Source of the DNA: Candidatus Hydrogenedentota bacterium
GTDB lineage: Bacteria; Hydrogenedentota; Hydrogenedentia; Hydrogenedentales; SLHB01
Assembly: GCA_013349485.1 (NCBI GenBank)
Contig: DUZM01000257.1
Coordinates: 1 to 6,117 of the forward strand
DNA: 6,117 nucleotides
Direction of reading: 5' to 3'
Shown piece by piece: positions 1 through 6,050 of the stretch. The translations under genes were made by a program, and so were the position numbers. The notes beneath the pieces were generated by a model. It saw only the letters and a list, made by a program, of their open reading frames with translations. It was not told the origin of the DNA and searched no databases. Position 1 is the first letter of the stretch. Every line of letters starts with the position of its first letter.

Positions 1-154
1 TCCAGGGGAAACACCGACACACCGTGACCACGGCCTGATGCCCATCCCAATGTGCCGCATACTGGCCGTCGGCGTTCCGAACCACGCGCAGCCGCTCAGG
101 CGCCACGGGCAGATCCGTTTCGCTGTATGCGCTTGTTTGCTTGAGCTCTGTCAT
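1..154 (-). CDS. DUF1854-like protein, N-terminal fragment (cut by window edge)
   Basis: Only the first 51 codons are inside the window; the gene continues past base 1. The ATG at 154-152 is preceded by AGGAG (165-161) at a 6-base spacing, inside a purine-rich run, which supports this start. The fragment starts MTELKQTSAY; residues 21-51 contain a hydrophobic and charged pattern (RLRVVRNADGQY, then HWDGHQAVVTV, then CFPW). This resembles the N-terminus of DUF1854 proteins, where an 'R-x-(D/N)-x-G-x-L/Y' strand is followed by a 'dG..h..V.v.R.FPw' strand. From memory, that family is repeatedly found next to an ABC exporter with an extended N-terminus, and some database names link the pair to cyanophycin metabolism. 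The large exporter gene directly upstream on the same strand agrees with this. The biochemical function of the family is not known to me. The family call rests on a short fragment and on context, so it is moderate. Confidence 0.6.
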   Translation of the reverse strand, partial: MTELKQTSAYSETDLPVAPERLRVVRNADGQYAAHWDGHQAVVTVCRCFPW

Positions 155-172
155 CTCTCTCTCCTACGTGGC

Positions 173-197
173 CCTGGGCGTTCAACGACGCCCCAGG
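173..197 (-). promoter_or_regulatory. Bulged hairpin in the leader of the DUF1854-like gene
   Basis: Bases 173-181 (CCTGGGCGT) pair with 188-197 (ACGCCCCAGG), giving nine base pairs with one bulged C at 194 and a six-base loop. On the minus-strand transcript the stem ends 7 bases upstream of the AGGAG ribosome binding site of the DUF1854-like gene. It could affect translation initiation or protect a processed RNA end. No U-run follows it, so it is not an intrinsic terminator. The fold is seen; any role is inferred. Confidence 0.25.
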
Positions 198-264
198 CGC
201 TTTGCTTCATAGAGTGCCCAGCGCATAACGTGTTTGAAGCCCCGTGACCTCGAAAACACGCGCT

Positions 265-341
265 TACTCCTACTCCTACTCCTCCTCGTGCTCCTGCTCG
301 TGCTCGTCCTCGATTCTCTCAATTACGAGCACGAGTACGAA
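265..341. repeat. Hexamer array with inverted arms between ABC exporter and DUF1854-like gene
   Basis: Eight contiguous hexamers run from 265 to 312: three perfect TACTCC copies (265-282), then TCCTCG, TGCTCC, TGCTCG, TGCTCG, TCCTCG. After an 11-base centre (ATTCTCTCAAT, 313-323) come three hexamers of the opposite sense, TACGAG, CACGAG, TACGAA (324-341). The innermost arms 297-307 and 325-335 are perfect 11-base reverse complements around a 17-base loop, so the array can fold into a hairpin. Read outward on either strand the units look like alternating GAG and NAN triplets, which would encode strings such as E-H-E-Y-E or D-E-H-E. The minus-strand side soon reaches TAG and TAA, so it is unlikely to be translated as it stands. 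It lies in the 230-base gap after the exporter stop codon and could serve as a transcript-end or mRNA-stability structure, or be a copy of a dispersed repeat. Confidence 0.75.
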
Positions 342-384
342 GGACGGCAAAATAAACGCCCCGACCTTTTCCTGTATCCGCGCG

Positions 385-2673
385 CTACGCCACATACATC
401 TCGTGCAGTTGTTGCTGCATTCGCACCAGTTTGCTGTAGGTGCCCTCGGCGGCGTCGAGCAGCTCGGCGTGCGTGCCCTGTTCGGTGATCTGCCCGTCCT
501 CGATGACCAGTAGCCGCTTCGCCTTGCGCAGCGTCGACAACCGGTGGGCAATCGCAAAAACCGTCCGGCCCTCGATCAGCCGCTCGAGCGCATCCTGAAT
601 CTTGTGCTCCGTCTCCGTGTCCACGCTGCTCGTCGCCTCGTCAAGAATCAGGATCCGGGGATTGCTCAGAACGGCCCGCGCTATCGAAACGCGTTGCCGC
701 TCGCCGCCGGACAGCGTATGGCCGCGTTCGCCCACGAGCGTGTCGTAGCCGTGGGGCAGCTTGCAGATAAAATCGTGGGCATTGGCCGCCCGGGCCGCGG
801 CGATCACGTCGCCCAACGTCGCGTCCGGCACACCGTATCGGATGTTTTCAAGCAGGCTGCCGTGAAAAAGATGCGGGTCCTGCATCACGATCCCGAGTTG
901 GCGCCGGTAGTGGCCAAGATCGAGCCGGCAGATGTCCACGCCATCGATCAGAATCTGGCCGCTGTTTATATTGTAAAACCGGGCAACGAGATTCGTCACG
1001 GTCGATTTGCCCGCGCCCGACGGCCCGACCAAACCTATCATCTCGCCCGGCTCGACCTCGAACGACATGTTCCGAAGGATCTGCCGGACCCCGTCGTATG
1101 CAAACGACACGTTCTCGAATTGGACCCGGCCCTGCACAGGGTCAAGACGAACCGGTTCGGTTGTGCCCCGAACCTCCGGTTCCGTATCGAGGATCTCGAA
1201 CACCCGGTGCGCCGAACTCGTCGCGCGGTTGATGATAAACGTCATCCGCGTGATCATCTCGACGGGGTGTACGTACATGCCCATATACAGAATGAACGCC
1301 ACAAACGTGCCGACTGTCAGATACGGCCCCGTCACACCCATGTCGAGTACGCGCGGCACCGCACACACCCACACCCCGATCATCATCAAATGCAGAAACA
1401 GCCACATAACCGGCCAAAACGTGGTCCACGTAACGTGGACTTTGTTGAACGAACGGGTCGCATCGAAGTTCCGTCGGTCGAACCGTTCCTTCTCTCGTTG
1501 TTCCTGGTTAAACGCCTTCACGACGCGCACACCCGGTATCGTATCTGACAGCACGGCCGTCATGTCCGACCATTTCCGCCAGCAACGCAAGAATATCCGG
1601 TGCATGTAAAAACCGTACCGGTAGATCGCGTAGAACAAAATCGGGAGCGGCGCCGTCATGATCAACCCAAGCCGCCAGTCCAGAAGCAGCAACATCGTGC
1701 CGAGCCACGCAAGCGTTACCATCGACAACAGGAAGTCGACCGCGCCCCACGCCAGAAAATCCCAAAGCCGATCCGTGTCGGAGCTTATCCGGCTTATCAG
1801 GCTGCCCGTCTGTTTGCTCGAGAAAAAGCTCAGGCTCAGTTGCTGCATATGCTCGTACAGCCTTGTGCGCAGGTCCCGGGCCACGTATTCCCCGAGAATC
1901 GACATGGCGCGCATCCGTACCCAGGCCATGAGCTGACGCAGCACGAAAACCGCCGCAATCCCGGCCACAACGAGCGCCGCGAGCCATACGGCGCTCTGTG
2001 CCGTGCGCTCGCCCTCCTGAACCGGCCGCACCACGTCGTCGATCAAGTAGCCCGTCAGGTACGGCGGCACCAGGCTCACCGCGGTGAGCAGCACCGCCCC
2101 GATCACGCCCGCCACGACCCGCGCTTTGTACGGCCGCAGATGATCCAAAAGGCGCCAAAGCACCCCAAGCTTGTTGACCGTTATCGAGGCCTGCGCTTCT
2201 CTGACCGCGTGCGCCACCGCCTCGCAATACACGTCGTCCGCATTGCCAACCGCAATAGCGTTTCCCTCGATCTGCTGGTCGAGGACGAATTTCAAATTGT
2301 CCATGGCCCGGCGCTGCCGATGCGTGTATCGTACGGACGCCAAGGCCGGTTCGTCGGGCGCGCCCAGCAAAACCAGTTGTGTGCAACCCAGTTGGGGGAT
2401 TTCTCTGACCTCGCGGATCCGCGCACGCTCGATATTGACGATCGGGCCGTCGAACGCGCCGTTATCCTGACGCACCAACGCCACGTGTTCCGCACCGAGC
2501 GCGACCCACGTTGGCACGAGCCGCATCGAAGCGTCGAGGTCGGCCACCGCGTAGAGCTGAACCGGCCGGCCGGCCCAGTCGTCTTCTATGCGTCGCCGCA
2601 ACGCGGCGGGCATCCGGGCCGGCTGATCGGTGTACCGCGTCACAATACTGTCATTTGTCGTTGATAGACCCAT
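385..2673 (-). CDS. Half-size ABC exporter (membrane-nucleotide-binding fusion) with extended N-terminal domain
   Basis: The 762-residue protein has a type IV ABC exporter core. Six hydrophobic segments lie at about 184-206, 228-247, 308-330, 333-352, 418-438 and 452-472. The nucleotide-binding domain spans about 517-755 with Walker A GPSGAGKST (550-558), Q-loop Q598, signature LSGGE (654-658), Walker B ILILDE (674-679, catalytic E679), D-loop SSVD (682-685) and switch H710. All key residues are present, so one chain should homodimerise into an ATP-driven inner-membrane exporter. Normal half-exporters are about 580-600 residues. The extra ~165 N-terminal residues are soluble and appear strand-rich, and are not a peptidase C39 or cyclic-nucleotide domain that I can recognise. 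Such extensions, together with a neighbouring DUF1854 gene, mark a family whose substrate is unknown to me. The start is firm: an in-frame TGA lies four codons upstream, and GAGGG (2687-2683) sits 9 bases before the ATG. The core resembles lipid and multidrug exporters of the MsbA type, but the substrate cannot be read from sequence. Confidence 0.93.
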   Translation of the reverse strand: MGLSTTNDSIVTRYTDQPARMPAALRRRIEDDWAGRPVQLYAVADLDASMRLVPTWVALGAEHVALVRQDNGAFDGPIVNIERARIREVREIPQLGCTQLVLLGAPDEPALASVRYTHRQRRAMDNLKFVLDQQIEGNAIAVGNADDVYCEAVAHAVREAQASITVNKLGVLWRLLDHLRPYKARVVAGVIGAVLLTAVSLVPPYLTGYLIDDVVRPVQEGERTAQSAVWLAALVVAGIAAVFVLRQLMAWVRMRAMSILGEYVARDLRTRLYEHMQQLSLSFFSSKQTGSLISRISSDTDRLWDFLAWGAVDFLLSMVTLAWLGTMLLLLDWRLGLIMTAPLPILFYAIYRYGFYMHRIFLRCWRKWSDMTAVLSDTIPGVRVVKAFNQEQREKERFDRRNFDATRSFNKVHVTWTTFWPVMWLFLHLMMIGVWVCAVPRVLDMGVTGPYLTVGTFVAFILYMGMYVHPVEMITRMTFIINRATSSAHRVFEILDTEPEVRGTTEPVRLDPVQGRVQFENVSFAYDGVRQILRNMSFEVEPGEMIGLVGPSGAGKSTVTNLVARFYNINSGQILIDGVDICRLDLGHYRRQLGIVMQDPHLFHGSLLENIRYGVPDATLGDVIAAARAANAHDFICKLPHGYDTLVGERGHTLSGGERQRVSIARAVLSNPRILILDEATSSVDTETEHKIQDALERLIEGRTVFAIAHRLSTLRKAKRLLVIEDGQITEQGTHAELLDAAEGTYSKLVRMQQQLHEMYVA

Positions 2674-2867
2674 CGTCGCGATCCCTCATGGAAGGCTGCC
2701 CGCGCAGACTTCTGGAGGCATAATCTGGTCAGCTTACGCCTACTCGTCCCCGCCCTCGACAGTCCGAGAACACTCGAGCGCCCGTTTCTGAGCACAACGA
2801 ACACGTACGGATACGAAACAATGAACCGCGCCGCCCCCTTGTGCAGAACAGGCAATCATACGCCTTC

Positions 2868-3125
2868 TCACCGGCCATGTCCATTTGCGTCCGAAAGCGC
2901 TCGCATGGCCGAGCCAATGGCCTTGAACTGCGCGCCAAGAGCGACCAGCGCATGGCCAACGCCGAATATCGTGTAGCCAAAGACGCGGCGCACCCACTCG
3001 AGGGTGCCGCCGGGCGGAGGGCGGTCTATTTGCGGCGGCCGCATCCTGTCCCGGGACCCGAAGCCTGCGACGTCACGGAGCGCAAGAAACAAGGCTACCT
3101 GATTCAGATTGTCCGGGGCGAACAT
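2868..3125 (-). CDS. Small hypothetical protein, 85 residues, upstream of the ABC exporter
   Basis: I do not recognise a family. The ORF begins MFAPDNLNQVALFLALRDV, has a proline- and arginine-rich middle (about 25-40), and then a long hydrophobic to amphipathic stretch (about 42-76, starting LEWVRRVFGY and including FGVGHALVALGAQ) that could lie in or on the membrane. Third codon positions are mostly G or C, as expected for a real gene in this GC-rich sequence. The overlapping plus-strand ORF (2841-3194) looks less protein-like. I chose the internal ATG at 3125 because a purine-rich AGAGAG lies about 8 bases upstream. The frame is open to an ATG at 3257, but the extra 44 residues are low-complexity and cysteine/arginine-rich and look non-coding. 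It lies 194 bases upstream of the exporter on the same strand, so it may be the first gene of that operon or may be spurious. Confidence 0.42.
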   Translation of the reverse strand: MFAPDNLNQVALFLALRDVAGFGSRDRMRPPQIDRPPPGGTLEWVRRVFGYTIFGVGHALVALGAQFKAIGSAMRALSDANGHGR

Positions 3126-3274
3126 TGGGTTGTCTCTCTTTCTGTGTTTTCTTTCGATGGGGCAACGGCTGCACGCCTCCCCTTTTACGTATGACGGAGT
3201 ATGCGCATTGCCGCTTGCGGTTGCGTCGCACAGAGGCGCCCGCAGGGGCTTTGCCAAAAGGAATGAAGTCGTGC

Positions 3275-3455
3275 TATCCCGGACAAATCACAGGCAACCG
3301 TAGCGAGGCGACGCAGATGCCTGCAAATACAAGGCGCGCCACAGAGGCCCGCGCAGACGTACTGTACAGTACGTCGAGCAGGCCGACCGAGCGGAACGCA
3401 GAAGTTGCAGGTAGATGCGGCGCTGCAGTAGATTGCCTGTGACTTGTCCGGGATA
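3275..3455. mobile_element. 181-base imperfect palindrome, MITE-like or large extragenic palindromic element
   Basis: The two ends, 3275-3297 and 3433-3455, are inverted copies matching at 22 of 23 positions (outer bases TATCCCGGACAA). The exact centre (3356-3375) is a perfect 20-base palindrome, gacgtactgtacagtacgtc. The centre is 90 bases from one end and 89 from the other, so the symmetry covers the whole unit. Between end and centre the arms are partly matched, with a shared CCTGCAA block (3320-3326 on the left; its complement at 3404-3410 on the right). Outer TA dinucleotides flank TCCCGG...CCGGGA, which would fit a TA target duplication as made by IS630/Tc1-mariner elements. TA is its own complement, so this cannot be told apart from the repeat itself. 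No transposase is encoded. A long-hairpin RNA or a recombination or regulatory site are alternatives. The symmetry is directly seen; the mobile origin is inferred. Confidence 0.65.
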
Positions 3456-3461
3456 TATACT
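3433..3461 (+). promoter_or_regulatory. Sigma-70-type promoter at the right edge of the palindrome, driving the esterase gene
   Basis: TTGCCT (3433-3438, 4 of 6 consensus positions) and TATACT (3456-3461, 5 of 6) are separated by exactly 17 bases. The -35 box and the spacer lie within the right terminal repeat of the palindromic element, and the -10 box begins at the first base outside it. Transcription would start near 3468 and give a leader of about 85 bases before the esterase ATG. The left end carries the same TTGCCT reading outward on the minus strand, but the matching -10 position there is GCACGA, so no equal promoter exists on that side. Confidence 0.5.
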
Positions 3462-3539
3462 CGCAGTTCGTGTTCTTTGCGGCCTGGTGACCCGAGTGTG
3501 TGAGTCCGGCCGATTGGACCCCGCACCCGGCACAACAGC

Positions 3540-3546
3540 GAGGGGG
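3540..3546 (+). promoter_or_regulatory. Ribosome binding site that decides the esterase start
   Basis: GAGGGGG lies 7 bases before the ATG at 3554. It favours that start over the in-frame GTG at 3500, which would add 18 residues in front of an otherwise typical signal peptide. The ATG at 3547 is in another frame. Confidence 0.7.
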
Positions 3547-3553
3547 ATGCCCG

Positions 3554-5098
3554 ATGCGCGTATTGCGGCCTTTCTGGTTCATCACGGTGCTCTTGCTTCT
3601 CGGCGTGATTCCGCCGGCGACGGCGGAAGTCTCGCTGCCGCCGTTGTTCAAGGATCATATGGTCCTGCAGCGGGGGACGAAACTGCCTATCTGGGGTCGT
3701 GCCGCGCCGGGCGAAAGCGTCGAAGTCGCCGTCGCAAATCGTGCCGCCCATACGGCCGCAGATGCAGACGGCCGGTGGCGGGCAGTGTTGCGGCCGCTAA
3801 ATGCCGGCGGGCCTCACCGCCTGGTCGTCAAGGGAGAGACCAATTCGATCGCGTTCGAAGATGTGCTCGTCGGCGAAGTCTGGGTTTGCTCCGGGCAATC
3901 CAACATGGAATGGCCCGTGAGTCTCGCAAGAGATGCCGAAAACGAAATCGCCGCCGCAGACTTTCCCGAGATACGGTTTTTCAGCGTGCCGAAAAAGGTC
4001 GCCGACGTACCCCAACAAGAATGCGGCGGGAAATGGACCTCGTGCAGGCCCAAGAGTGCCGCACAATTCTCGGCAGTGGGCTACTTTTTCGGCAGGTCCC
4101 TTCACCGGAAACTGGGCGTGCCCATAGGCCTGATCCACGCCTCGTGGGGCGGAACGCCCGCCGAAGCCTGGACCAGCCAAGCCGCCCTCGACGCCGATCC
4201 CGCCTTCATACCCCTCCTCGAGCGCTGGGCTCGGATTCTTGCGGACTATCCCGATGCGAAGGCCGAATATGACAGAGCGTTCATAGAATGGGAGCAGGCC
4301 GCAAAGAAAGCGAAGGACGAGGGTAAACCCGAGCCGCCGCGCCCGTGGCCGCCCCTTGGCCCCGGGCACCCCTGGCGACCCGCGGCACTCTACAACGCCA
4401 TGGTAGCGCCGTTAGCCCCTTTCGCCATCCAGGGCGCCATATGGTATCAGGGCGAATCCAACGCCGACAGGGCGTATGAGTATCGAACACTTTTCCCGGC
4501 CATGATCCAGGACTGGCGCCGCGCTTGGAGCCAGGGCGACTTCCCGTTCCTGTTTGTGCAACTCGCGAACTTCATGGGCCGCTTCGAGACACCCCAGCCC
4601 AAGTCGGCGTGGGCCGAGTTGCGTGAGGCCCAGCTCATGACGCTCGCGCTCGACAACACGGGAATGGCCGTGACGATCGACATCGGTGAGGCAAACGATA
4701 TCCACCCGAAGAACAAACAAGACGTAGGCGAACGGCTCGCCCTGGCCGCCCTTGCCAAAGCTTATGGCAAAAAGGTGGCCTACTCCGGACCACTCTACAA
4801 GCGAATGAAAATCAAAGGAAACGAGGTCGTAGTCTCCTTCACACACACGAACCGAGGCCTCGCGACCAAAGGCGGCGCGCCCCTGAAAGGATTCGCCATC
4901 GCCGGGCCTGACCAAGAATTCGTGTGGGCTGACGCCCGAATAAGAGGCAAGAAGGTCGTTGTATATTCGGACAGCGTGCCGAGCCCTGTCGCCGTGCGCT
5001 ATGCCTGGGCCGACAACCCCGAGTGCAACCTGTATAACGGAGCCGGGTTGCCCGCATCGCCCTTCCGCACCGACGATTGGCGCCACGACGGCGAGTGA
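3554..5098 (+). CDS. Exported sialate O-acetylesterase-like SGNH hydrolase
   Basis: The 514-residue product matches the sialate O-acetylesterase (SASA/DUF303) family, which removes O-acetyl groups from sialic acids or other acetylated sugars. A signal peptide is clear: MRVLRPF, then a hydrophobic core (about 8-20) and a likely cut after PATA at residue 24, so it should act in the periplasm or outside the cell. The mature part starts with the usual 'LPPLFKDHMVLQRG' strand region. Block I is VCSGQSNMEW (111-120) with nucleophile Ser116. Then come SWGGTPAEAW (197-206, oxyanion-hole glycines), WYQGESN (297-303) and the catalytic Asp382/His384 in NDIHPKNK. The protein ends with the typical PFRTDDW. 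A charged, alanine/lysine-rich helical insert sits at about 222-262. Length is normal for the family and no key residue is missing. In Planctomycetes-type bacteria such enzymes usually serve polysaccharide breakdown, so the true substrate may be plant or algal acetylated glycan rather than sialic acid. It leads a probable two-gene unit with the methylase. Confidence 0.93.
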   Translation: MRVLRPFWFITVLLLLGVIPPATAEVSLPPLFKDHMVLQRGTKLPIWGRAAPGESVEVAVANRAAHTAADADGRWRAVLRPLNAGGPHRLVVKGETNSIAFEDVLVGEVWVCSGQSNMEWPVSLARDAENEIAAADFPEIRFFSVPKKVADVPQQECGGKWTSCRPKSAAQFSAVGYFFGRSLHRKLGVPIGLIHASWGGTPAEAWTSQAALDADPAFIPLLERWARILADYPDAKAEYDRAFIEWEQAAKKAKDEGKPEPPRPWPPLGPGHPWRPAALYNAMVAPLAPFAIQGAIWYQGESNADRAYEYRTLFPAMIQDWRRAWSQGDFPFLFVQLANFMGRFETPQPKSAWAELREAQLMTLALDNTGMAVTIDIGEANDIHPKNKQDVGERLALAALAKAYGKKVAYSGPLYKRMKIKGNEVVVSFTHTNRGLATKGGAPLKGFAIAGPDQEFVWADARIRGKKVVVYSDSVPSPVAVRYAWADNPECNLYNGAGLPASPFRTDDWRHDGE

Positions 5099-5110
5099 AC
5101 GCCTTTACGC

Positions 5111-5815
5111 ATGCAATCGCTTTGCCCATATACGGAGCCATTTGACATCGAGGGCGAGTCGTTCTCGGCCGACGACGTGATCGCGATCCTCGAACCGCTC
5201 ATCTCGCCGCGTCGACGTGCGCGAATTGACAGGACCGTCGCCAACCGGACCTATGCCGTCACGCCCGTCATGGAAGGACTGTACGATCGAGGCAACGTGT
5301 CGGCCGTGTTGCGAACGGCCGAGGGACTCGGGTATCAATCCGTCCACATCATCGAGACATCGGCGCGATTCAAACAGGCCCGGCAGGTGTCCCAGGGGGC
5401 CGAGAAATGGCTCGATATCACCCGTTGGGAAACCACTAAGGCGTGTATTGACCACCTGAAATCGTTGGGGTACCGAATACTGGCCACGACACTCGACAGT
5501 GCGCGGCCCATCGGCGAATACGCGTTCGACGAACCCACCGCCCTCGTGTTTGGCAACGAACGCGACGGCGTCACCCCCGAACTCCTCGAACGCGCCGACG
5601 GCCGCATCGTCGTCCCCATGCTCGGGTTCTCGCAGAGCTTCAACATCTCCGTCGCCGCCGCCATAAGCCTCTACCACATCCACCAAGACCGCTGCGCACG
5701 CCTCGGACGCCACGGCGACCTGTCCCCAACCGAAACCCGCATCCTCACCGCCCAATACTACCGCCGAAGCGTCGCCAGCGCCGACAAAATCCTCCTAGAA
5801 ACACGCCGGGCGTAG
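5111..5815 (+). CDS. trmH: TrmH-family tRNA/rRNA 2'-O-ribose methyltransferase (SpoU class)
   Basis: The 234-residue protein has the three SpoU/TrmH motifs. Motif 1 is YDRGNVSAVLRTAEGLG (58-74) with Asn62 and the catalytic-type Arg68. Motif 2 is LVFGNERDG (145-153). Motif 3 is VPMLGFSQSFNISVAAA (168-184), forming the S-adenosylmethionine-binding knot. The layout, including RxVSQGAEKWLD (91-102), HLKSLGYRILAT (115-126) and a C-terminal tail LSPTETRIL...RRSVASADKIL, follows bacterial TrmH, which methylates G18 in the tRNA D-loop. The N-terminus before motif 1 is about 25 residues longer than in E. coli TrmH, from memory. Other SpoU enzymes act on other sites, so the exact target is inferred. 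The start is the first ATG after the esterase TGA and no good Shine-Dalgarno precedes it, so translational coupling is likely. The gene follows the esterase by 12 bases in the same frame. Confidence 0.88.
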   Translation: MQSLCPYTEPFDIEGESFSADDVIAILEPLISPRRRARIDRTVANRTYAVTPVMEGLYDRGNVSAVLRTAEGLGYQSVHIIETSARFKQARQVSQGAEKWLDITRWETTKACIDHLKSLGYRILATTLDSARPIGEYAFDEPTALVFGNERDGVTPELLERADGRIVVPMLGFSQSFNISVAAAISLYHIHQDRCARLGRHGDLSPTETRILTAQYYRRSVASADKILLETRRA

Positions 5816-5890
5816 AACAACGCGGCACAAATCCACCCGGGAAGACGAACAGCGCTGTGCCATCCGAATCCGCTACCGAGGCCAAGCGAG

Positions 5891-5947
5891 GAACGGGCAC
5901 TGATGCAAGCGAGAAAGAAACGGGGACTGAGACGCTGGCGAGCCAGC
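5891..5947. repeat. Degenerate direct repeat plus stem-loop, REP-like
   Basis: Bases 5891-5903 (GAACGGGCACTGA) recur at 5918-5930 (AAACGGGGACTGA), matching at 11 of 13 positions and offset by 27 bases. Both are followed by a purine-rich segment ending GCGAG. Right after the second copy, 5934-5938 (GCTGG) and 5943-5947 (CCAGC) form a tight stem with the tetraloop CGAG. The AACGGGGACTGA word resembles extragenic palindromic repeats that I recall from related metagenomic genomes, but that link is unverified. Confidence 0.45.
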
Positions 5948-5974
5948 CTGCCGGCGGACCTCAGGCGAGGCAGC

Positions 5975-6004
5975 GGGAGATCTAGGGAGATCTAGGGACA
6001 TCCA
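5975..6004. repeat. 10-base tandem repeat, three copies
   Basis: GGGAGATCTA occurs twice in direct succession (5975-5984, 5985-5994), followed by a third copy GGGACATCCA (5995-6004) matching at 8 of 10 positions. The 10-base period is close to one DNA helical turn, so equal words face the same side of the helix. It lies about 70 bases upstream of the promoter-like TATACT. Confidence 0.7.
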
Positions 6005-6050
6005 TGATAAGGATTTGTCAAGGGCAAAACGGAGATTTGCCTCCCCCGGG

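Larger units (their letters stand above)
3126..3553. other. Divergent intergenic region (428 bases)
   Basis: This gap separates the minus-strand exporter module from the plus-strand esterase gene. Bases 3126-3274 hold the leader of the small minus-strand ORF. I see no convincing minus-strand promoter there; CATACT and CATACG -10-like words occur on the minus strand near 3190-3205, but without a partner -35. Bases 3275-3455 are the large palindromic element, 3433-3461 a plus-strand promoter candidate, and 3462-3553 the esterase leader with its ribosome binding site. Several ORFs cross the region in different frames, but none looks like a protein. Confidence 0.7.

Noticed and set aside
265..341. 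CRISPR-like array
   Set aside because: Units are contiguous 6-base words without spacers.
276..557. Minus-strand ORF ending in an acidic E-D-E-H-E string from the hexamer array
   Set aside because: Most of it overlaps the exporter's C-terminal coding sequence in the wrong frame; the acidic tail is just the repeat.
544..1548. 334-residue plus-strand ORF opposite the ABC exporter
   Set aside because: It is antisense to a complete exporter with all catalytic motifs, is rich in Arg/His/Pro, and has no recognisable domain; long antisense ORFs are common in GC-rich genes.
1508..2386. 292-residue minus-strand ORF in another frame of the exporter
   Set aside because: It is a frame-shifted copy of exporter sequence with Gly/Arg-rich low complexity; the exporter frame itself is intact.
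1600..2664. 354-residue plus-strand ORF opposite the exporter's 5' half
   Set aside because: Same reason: antisense shadow with Arg/Gln/His-rich composition and no domain.
3356..3375. LexA/SOS operator in the central palindrome (contains CTGTACAG)
   Set aside because: The enterobacterial SOS box needs an 8-base spacer between CTGT and ACAG, and no SOS gene is adjacent.
3500..3553. GTG start for the esterase 18 codons upstream
   Set aside because: The ATG at 3554 has a strong ribosome binding site and opens directly into a normal signal peptide.
3185..3751. 188-residue minus-strand ORF across the palindrome and esterase start
   Set aside because: It runs through the palindromic element and antisense to the esterase signal peptide, and shows no protein-like features.
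3415..4272. 285-residue plus-strand ORF overlapping the esterase
   Set aside because: Arg/Ser-rich shift of the esterase sequence; the esterase frame carries Ser116, Asp382 and His384.
4412..5086. 224-residue minus-strand ORF opposite the esterase C-terminus
   Set aside because: Antisense shadow of a well-supported gene.
5105..5755. 216-residue minus-strand ORF opposite the methylase
   Set aside because: Antisense to the SpoU motifs; Gly/Val/Asp-rich as expected from the complement of GC-rich codons.
5824..5861. Intrinsic terminator after the methylase
   Set aside because: The stem is only 6 base pairs, the loop is 26 bases, and no T-run follows.
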